From positions 18,593,118 through 18,657,117 of the forward strand of contig OX463862.1 of assembly GCA_949825065.1 (NCBI GenBank): DNA of 64,000 nucleotides, given 5' to 3'. This document shows positions 56,590-64,000 of the stretch, one piece after another. Positions within the stretch are counted from its first letter, which is position 1, and each line of letters begins with the position of its first letter. Made by a program: the position numbers and the translations under genes. The stretch is from Odontocerum albicorne. Lineage: Eukaryota > Arthropoda > Insecta > Trichoptera > Odontoceridae. Below the pieces are notes generated by a model, which saw nothing but the letters and a program-made list of their open reading frames with translations, did no database searches and was not told the origin of the DNA.

Positions 56590-56815
56590 TGTTGTTTTTC
56601 CGCGTTTTTCTTACAAAATATGTTTTTTTAAACACATGCAGTTGCGATGAAGTACTTAATCTAATAACCGCAGATACCATCTTCCTATTCTTACGCTCAA
56701 CGTATATATAAAATTATGCTGTAATATTTTTAATTTGTCATTAAAAGTGGGTTCGAATCCCAAGTTAGTGTTCCTTTGAGGGAATTCTGCACTTTAAACG
56801 GTGCTATACACGTTT
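56590..56815 (+). repeat. Repeat family C, copy
   Basis: Starts TTTTTCCGCGTTTTTCTTAC, contains GGGTTCGAATCCCAAG (B-box-like, the best-preserved of the family) and ends with CTTTAAACGGTGCTAT. Confidence 0.6.
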
Positions 56816-57984
56816 TCCTTTTATTATTATTATTATAAGGGTCAATTTTTCTTATCTTTTGATTATCACGTATTTTTAGATTCCTTTTGAATCAGTGGTT
56901 AATGGAGGTTCAGGATCTGCACTAAAAATATGTGGTTTTCAGATCATGTCATCACATGTTTTTACCGTCCAAGTTATCTTTAATTTATTTTCTCCTCCAT
57001 GGTAAACTTATTTAGTCCATAACCTTCTTCTATACCTGAGCTTGATTCCCATAGATTATTTCAAGAACTCAGATTTATGCATTATTGGTCCCTTTTTGTA
57101 ACAGTCGTACCTGATGAGTGAGGAAGCGAAATGTAAAATTCGCAATTGAAAAATCTTGCGCTTGATACACTCTGCTTTACCCAATAAAGAAACACCGTGA
57201 TAGTGTGTATGTAACATAATGCACACTTTTTTATTTGTTATTTTACACTTATAGTGTTTTGCATATTTTGTGTATACTACTATGGTCGTTTCTACAGTTT
57301 TTTTTAAAGTTGGTATATTCGTCCGTTCAATTTAATAGACATACTCGTATTTTTGTCGCAGACTTTCCAGTCATTAATCTAAATCTCAACCATCCTACAC
57401 TGAATCTACGGTTTACATCTACATCGCAACTACTATTCTTATGGATTAAGAAGCCACGATATTTTGAATTTTAACAGGACTTTTAAGATTCTAGCAGTTA
57501 TATCAGAATTATTTTACTTATCCTTAATTCTTTGTTTTCATGTATCCTTTTCATATTTTAGTAATGTATTTACGAGTACATGACAAGTAATTATATTTAT
57601 AGTTAGTATGAAAAATAAGACAAACAACACTATAAAAGCAGGCAATTCAAAGTGTATATTGAATTTATATCGATCTTTGTTTTTTGCCATTCATTTGTTG
57701 TGTTTCGAGTAAACTAGACTTTTGACTACATTTCAATGAGAAGATTTAAACATAAAATTTTAATTTAATATTTTTAGCAATTGTTACTTATTTGATACTT
57801 CTGTCATTAAGTATGCACCACTTGAGTCAACCCTTGGTGTACTTCCTCATTTTGGAGAAATCAAAAGCCCATCTCAGCATTTTCTCCATATACTCATCAA
57901 AAACACATATCATTTAAAAGTGAACACAATTTTTCACTACAACTTATTCCTCTTGCAACTGCAATGATGTATTTATAATTATTA
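56816..57984. other. No recognised feature
   Basis: AT-rich. A 79-codon frame at 57235-57474 has no motif. Confidence 0.35.
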
Positions 57985-58240
57985 TACATTAATGATGAGC
58001 ACAACGTCGTCTGCAAAAAGTTAAAGTGTCGAGAAGCTCCACCATTTTTATTTTAATTAGAAGTGCATTATCAGGATAAATAGAAGTGGACTGAAACCAG
58101 ATCCCTGTTATACTTCTACCTCTATTGAATACTCTGCTGTCATTCCAACGTTGCACGCGTAAATTACTTCCATGAAGGTTTTTTTTATTTAGTTTCCTAA
58201 CACAGGCTTAGTGTTGATGAATTTAAGATTTTTAAAATTA
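57985..58240 (-). mobile_element. Reverse transcriptase core fragment, with a LINE-F 3' end beside it
   Basis: Minus strand: VGMTAEYSIEVEV, a stop, then QGSGFSPLLFILIM, and after a gap FADDVVLI, the catalytic YXDD-type motif (FADD). These are domains 4 and 5 of a LINE reverse transcriptase, decayed. At 58185-58235 the minus strand has the LINE-F-like CACTAAGCCTGTGTTAGGAA ending. Confidence 0.7.
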
Positions 58241-58249
58241 CAAAGTTAT

Positions 58250-58691
58250 AGAATTATGTCGACCGCGTGATGCATTAAGTGGACCACCCTAAAGACGAAT
58301 TATGTGGACCACCCTAAATACGAATTATGTGGACCACGTGATACATTAAGTGGACCACGCTAAAGAAGAATTATGTGGACCACATAATACATTAAGTGGA
58401 CCACGCTAAAGACGAATTATGTGAACCACGGGATACATTAAGTGGACCACCCTAAAGACAAATTATGTGGACCACATGATACATTAAGTGGACCACCCTA
58501 AAGACGAATTATGTGGACCACGTGATACATTAAATGGACCACCCTAAAGACGAATTATGTGGACCACGTGATACATTAAGTGGACCACCCTAAAGACAAA
58601 TTATGTGGACCGCGTGATACATTAAGTGGACCACCCTAAAGACAAATTATGTGGACCACGTTATACATTAAGTGGACCACCCTAAAGACGA
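58250..58691. repeat. 46-bp minisatellite, about 9.5 copies
   Basis: The unit consists of two half-units, each with TTA(A/T)GTGGACCAC: GAATTATGTGGACCAC, then GTGATACATTAAGTGGACCA and CCCTAAAGAC. Many units contain CACGTG. Copies are highly similar; the second unit is missing half. Confidence 0.95.
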
Positions 58692-60102
<1,411 letters not shown>

Positions 60103-60254
60103 GCATATTTTTCAATTCAGTCTCACAGCTATATGTTACATAATATTTTTCAAGTTATATTGAGTTTAGTACTCCAGTTAGAATGCCTTTAAGGAGAGTT
60201 GAATCTCTAAGCAAACTATTAATAACCAATCAATCAGTCTAGGATTCTGTTTAT

Positions 60255-60335
60255 TATTTTTGGATTCCATCAGGAATTTAACCCCGGGTGGAAAACAAGT
60301 GTCCTTTTCAACTAGTGTAAGAAAGTCGTCAATTT
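60255..60335 (-). mobile_element. SINE-1 head fragment
   Basis: On the plus strand GGATTCCATCAGGAATTTAA, then CTTTTCAACTAGTG: a reversed tRNA-like head, no tail. Confidence 0.5.
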
Positions 60336-61057
60336 AATTTAAAATAAGTAATTTATTTAAAAAATCAACTAAACAAACAACCCCTAGATATCTAAATATA
60401 GGTAGAATTTCATTTCTTCATATTCCTTCAAGCACTATCTTTGGCTTTCAAACTTTTCAATTACAATACACAATGACCATTCCGTGGACTTTTCTTTTCA
60501 ATATTTATCAATGGAATTGGAAATGTCTTACGAATAATTGTTGGAGAAATCCAATTAATTCCACATAACCTACGTTTATTGTTCAAGTACAATGAAAAAT
60601 AATGGGAATCTGTGGAACAATTCATTGAATTCATTTGTTTGGTACCCCTTGAATATTCAAATTGACGATGCAATTATATTGAAGAGCGTGGCCGGGAGAC
60701 GTGCACCTGCAGTAACTTTATGTATACTAATTTAGAAACACGTGATTACAACTAAACAACATTGACTACATGTAACCATTCCCCTGATTTATTCTCGTAT
60801 ATACAATATTTTTTAATAATATATTTTTGTTATACCTATAAAACTCCCTAACGTATCCAAATCGGCGTCGCGAATATATTAAAGAACGTGACTGGGAGGC
60901 ACACTATTGCCTTCAGCCCCAACAATCGAATCTTTGAGATAGAAACCACTGAGTTGGCACGGAACTCACGGTTTGTCACGGCACATGCTGACAATTCTAT
61001 AGCAAAATTATTCATACATGTCTAATACGCGCTTGTATTGTAACCGGATGAACTTTT
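60336..61057. other. Mostly unassigned; a weak duplication
   Basis: A segment near 60664-60715 (ATTGAAGAGCGTGGCCGGGA) recurs, diverged, at 60855-60905 (ATTAAAGAACGTGACTGGGA). Nothing coding was recognised. Confidence 0.35.
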
Positions 61058-61163
61058 TTACCAGACTGGGAACCTTTTTATTTTTTTTCGGATATTAGAA
61101 ATTGATCCCGAAACCTCTGAGTGGAAATCGAACGTCTTAACAACTAAGCTACGCAGGTCGCTA
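61058..61163 (-). mobile_element. SINE-1 fragment
   Basis: Linker (CCAGACTGGGAACCTTTTTA) and head in reverse (AAATTGATCCCGAAACC, then AACAACTAAGCTACGCAGG). Confidence 0.6.
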
Positions 61164-61271
61164 AATTTAAACGATAAACCGTTTTGTTGTTTCTTATTAT
61201 ATTCAAACATCATTTAACATTTGTTATTTTAGTTTTCATTAATGCGTATAGTTAAGCTAAAACCACTAGCA

Positions 61272-61357
61272 GAAATGGTTTTCAACTGGAATCGAACTCT
61301 TAACACCCGGGCTGGAAGAGAGGCGTCTTGCCAATCAGAACACACAGGTAATCGAAT
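61272..61357 (-). mobile_element. SINE-1 head fragment
   Basis: Reversed tRNA-like head: AACTGGAATCGAACTC, then GGCGTCTTGCCAATCAGAA. Confidence 0.6.
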
Positions 61358-61415
61358 TATCTTAATTATATTTAAAATATCCATTTCTAAAAAAACTGTT
61401 TTATATAAAATAATA

Positions 61416-62160
61416 CAGGATGCCCCAAAAAAATATATGCACACTTAGAAATATTAAAAATTCGATATTAACTAATGTATATCTAATATTAAAACTTCAA
61501 ATTAAAGAAGATACGTAGATTATTTATCATCACTAATACTCGAATTGATGCCATATATTGGTAAGAAAAGATCAGAGCAAGTTGAAGAGAAATATTTTTT
61601 CAGATTATGAAGAGTTAAGAGGGATATCGAACGGCGTGTAGCTAAAAGGTCTTTCAAATTGAGCGTTTTTTTTTAATTATTGGATAAAGCACAGATGGCG
61701 TTGCGAACTTGCCTGGATCTTGTGACATTTGAGAAGTGTAATGTATGACTTTTATAAAAATGGAGTCAAAACTTTTATAAACAACGCGTTCAAATTCTTG
61801 AATTATTTTATGTATTGTAATATCCGGAAACGGCAATGTTAATTGGCCACCAAGATCATGTGTTCTGACACCGTTGGACTATTTTCTCTGAGGTTACGTG
61901 AAAAGCCAGGTCTATAACAATGATCCCCAAACAATTCTTGAGCGGAAGGACGAAATTAGTCATCGAAAATTTTCACAACAGAGTGGACATTTGTGAAGCT
62001 GCAAGAGGTGGACATTTGGGGGGTATTGGTTTTTGTGTTTAAATGTCATACATTATACTTCAATGACCAATAAAAAGTGTTTTGAAACCAAAGCAAATTG
62101 GGTTTTATTCAAGAATTAAAAAAATTAGCTATTAAAAATAACCTTCAATTTGAAAACCCC
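61416..62160 (+). mobile_element. mariner-like transposon remnant
   Basis: After TA at 61414 the sequence CAGGATGCCCCAAAAAAATA looks like a terminal repeat of the 'CAGGGTG.CCCAAAA' kind. At about 61835 the plus strand reads NWPPRSCVLTPLDYFL, then GYVKSQVYNNDPQTI, the catalytic C-terminal region of a Tc1/mariner-type transposase (WPPRSPDL.P.D..LWG). It is the same motif as the minus-strand remnant at 51890. Stops and a missing right terminus show it is dead. Confidence 0.7.
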
Positions 62161-62229
62161 TATATATGAAACAAAGTGAATAGGGTACTAAAATATATAT
62201 GTATGTTATGTACGGGTATTAGAACCGGA

Positions 62230-62420
62230 CAAGATTGAAATCTGCTAAGTTTATCTGCCTATAATATTCTAGTACCAGCTTGGATGTATGGAATTGAAAC
62301 GTATATATGGAAGACTAAAAGAAGACGCTGAATATATAAAAAATACGTGCACTTAGAAGAATACACGGGGTGATAGAATACAGAATGAAATGATAAGAGA
62401 TGAATGTGAACGTAAGTCAA
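62230..62420 (+). mobile_element. LINE-A fragment
   Basis: Degenerate ILVPAWMYGIETYIW, then LRRIHGV-like, ending with RNEMIRDECERKS. Confidence 0.65.
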
Positions 62421-63004
62421 TAAAATTTCGTATTGATACAAATATTTTTCTTTTTTGAAACACTTACAACCTCATTAGGAAGTTGTTTCCTAAAGTATGT
62501 TGAGATGACAATATTTTTATTCGTTTTAATCTGAACTTCTTAAGTAAGATTTATCTTTTATCTTTTGTCAATGGAAAAGTTATATATTTTTAGATATTTC
62601 CTTTTGTGGAATTATTTGAAGATAGAAATGTTATAACTTCTTTTGCCAAAAGCTTTATAAAGCTCACTTTGCGTTTTCCACAACGACGTATAATTTGATA
62701 CAGATTATGTTTGTATAGATTTTTTCCATTAAATATCCTTTGAAAGCTCAAATTTTACTAAAATATAAAATTAAAAGCTTTGCTTTATTCATGTATTTAA
62801 AACTAATAAAACGGTTCAATCAACTTTATACTTGTTTTGAGACTTTATACTTTTCACAAAAGATACATTATATGTATTATGGGAATTTCGTTGATAATTA
62901 GAGGTACTTAGTTTAAAATGGAATACAACCCTATGGTGAGTACATACTGCAGGAACTCGAAACTCTGATATTGAAAAAAACTAAGCAATTCAGGCAATTC
63001 CAAC
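62421..63004. other. AT-rich stretch, nothing recognised
   Basis: No motif recognised. Confidence 0.35.
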
Positions 63005-63150
63005 GAGTAAATGATAATTTTATGTAAAAAAAAAAACAAGTAAATAAATGTGGATACACAATTTTTAGGGATCGGGGTTTGTTGCTTTTCGTTAGTCATG
63101 TCCCCAGTAAACTAGGCTTTTGCCTATACGTAACTAAGGATATATAACAC
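63005..63150 (-). repeat. Repeat family F1, inverted fragment
   Basis: The reverse complement matches the conserved block of the 8865 copy (GCCTAGTTTACTGGG...CAACAAACCCCGATCC). Confidence 0.65.
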
Positions 63151-63324
63151 AGAAAAATAAATTGACATTTCTTTCCGATTCCGTTGATAATACGATACCC
63201 CATTGCATACTCGCACCAATGCCACTCAATCACACATGTATTATAAACAATGCCACTCGATCACATATGTATAATATAGTATATAATACGCGAATCGAAC
63301 CCCACATACTTCATCACTCCAGAC

Positions 63325-63730
63325 AGACCACCCCACTTTGATATATGAGAGCTAAATTTAGATATAGAAAAATACTGAGAGGAGATGAAAAAATTATGAA
63401 GAAATAAGTGCACTGAGAATTATGTACATGGGGTGACAATTTATGAGAGAATACGGAATGGATTAATAAAGGATGTATGTGAACTTAAGGCTGACGTGCT
63501 GAGTAAGTTAAAGACTACTCTGAAATGATTTGGGTATTTAGAACGAATGAAGGAAGAAATACTAACAAAATAAATGTATAGTGCAACTGCGAGTGGAAGG
63601 CTCGGTAGAGAAAGACCAATGATGTATGGATGTAGAAAAGATGAAGGATCTGTGCAAGAAAGGAAAGACTTGCGCTTTGTTCACTCTGCTTACTCCGACA
63701 GGGAATCAGCGTGATGTATTTATTTAAGAA
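63325..63730 (+). mobile_element. LINE-A fragment with 3' end
   Basis: Covers the ALRIMYMG-like segment, DVCELKADVLSKLKTTL and a decayed GYLERMKE, to the 3' end TACTCCGACAGGGAATCAGC. Confidence 0.65.
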
Positions 63731-64000
63731 GGTAATATTAGGATGATGTTACATATACTTTGAAAAAGGGCATTTGATAAACATTCATTAAGTACTAAAA
63801 AATGTCTTGAGAGTTTAATACTTATTTACACACATAGGTATATACGAGTACATAGAAATGTAGTGTAGAGATATTCTGGCAGTATTTAAATCATGGCTTA
63901 TCTACATTAACCCTTAAAAGAATATTCTCCCGACATTTCCTGATTTAGAGCACTCTAATCCCCTTTCTCCCGTGAGACTGCCGTAGAGCCATATTATCNN
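63731..64000. other. Window end, nothing recognised
   Basis: AT-rich; the last two bases are undetermined. Confidence 0.4.

Overview
The window is AT-rich eukaryotic DNA from an arthropod, most probably an insect. It has one intact host-type gene, a secreted serine protease with the gastrulation-defective (GD) N-terminal domain, and is otherwise packed with decayed retrotransposons, tRNA-derived SINEs, DNA-transposon remnants and minisatellites. The LINE C-terminal motifs (for example GHVERM) and the SINE style suggest Lepidoptera, but that assignment is inference. No prokaryotic or organellar features, rRNA genes or convincing functional tRNA genes were seen.

Layout. 0.6-2 kb: a hAT-like MITE with a perfect 8-bp target duplication and a piggyBac-like MITE flanked by TTAA. 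2-9 kb: LINE fragments (LINE-B, LINE-A and two other C-termini), a SINE and short minisatellites. 9-15 kb: two copies of an unclassified repeat, a degenerate 44-bp tandem array, a LINE-A/LINE-B chimera and a 253-bp element with 94-bp inverted repeats. 15.4-17.3 kb: a Tigger/pogo-like inverted-repeat pair enclosing a tandemly repeated piece of LINE coding sequence. 18.7-20 kb: a 152-bp satellite with a 456-bp higher-order period, built from LINE pieces. 20.4-21.3 kb: a second LINE-A/LINE-B chimera. 24.07-25.52 kb, minus strand: the GD-like protease. 28-44 kb: nested LINE-A, LINE-B and SINE insertions. 45.1-46.2 kb: a compact element with 223-bp direct terminal repeats, each holding a hammerhead-ribozyme-like core, around a broken protein-coding stretch. 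47-54 kb: mariner-like and hAT-like transposase remnants and more LINEs. 58.2-60.1 kb: a 46-bp minisatellite and a (TA)n run of about 250 bp. 60-64 kb: SINE heads, a mariner-like transposase relic and LINE-A fragments.

Relations between elements. SINE-1 (tRNA-like head) shares its 3' region with the LINE-B 3' end, as expected if it borrows LINE-B retrotransposition machinery. LINE-B 3' ends have landed in LINE-A, in a SINE and apparently in another LINE, and the last became a satellite. The direct-repeat element at 45.1 kb, with related hammerhead-like cores at 4.7 and 48.0 kb, is the best candidate for something undescribed.

Names such as LINE-A, LINE-B and SINE-1 are local labels. Element boundaries are read by eye and approximate unless a target duplication or inverted repeat fixes them.
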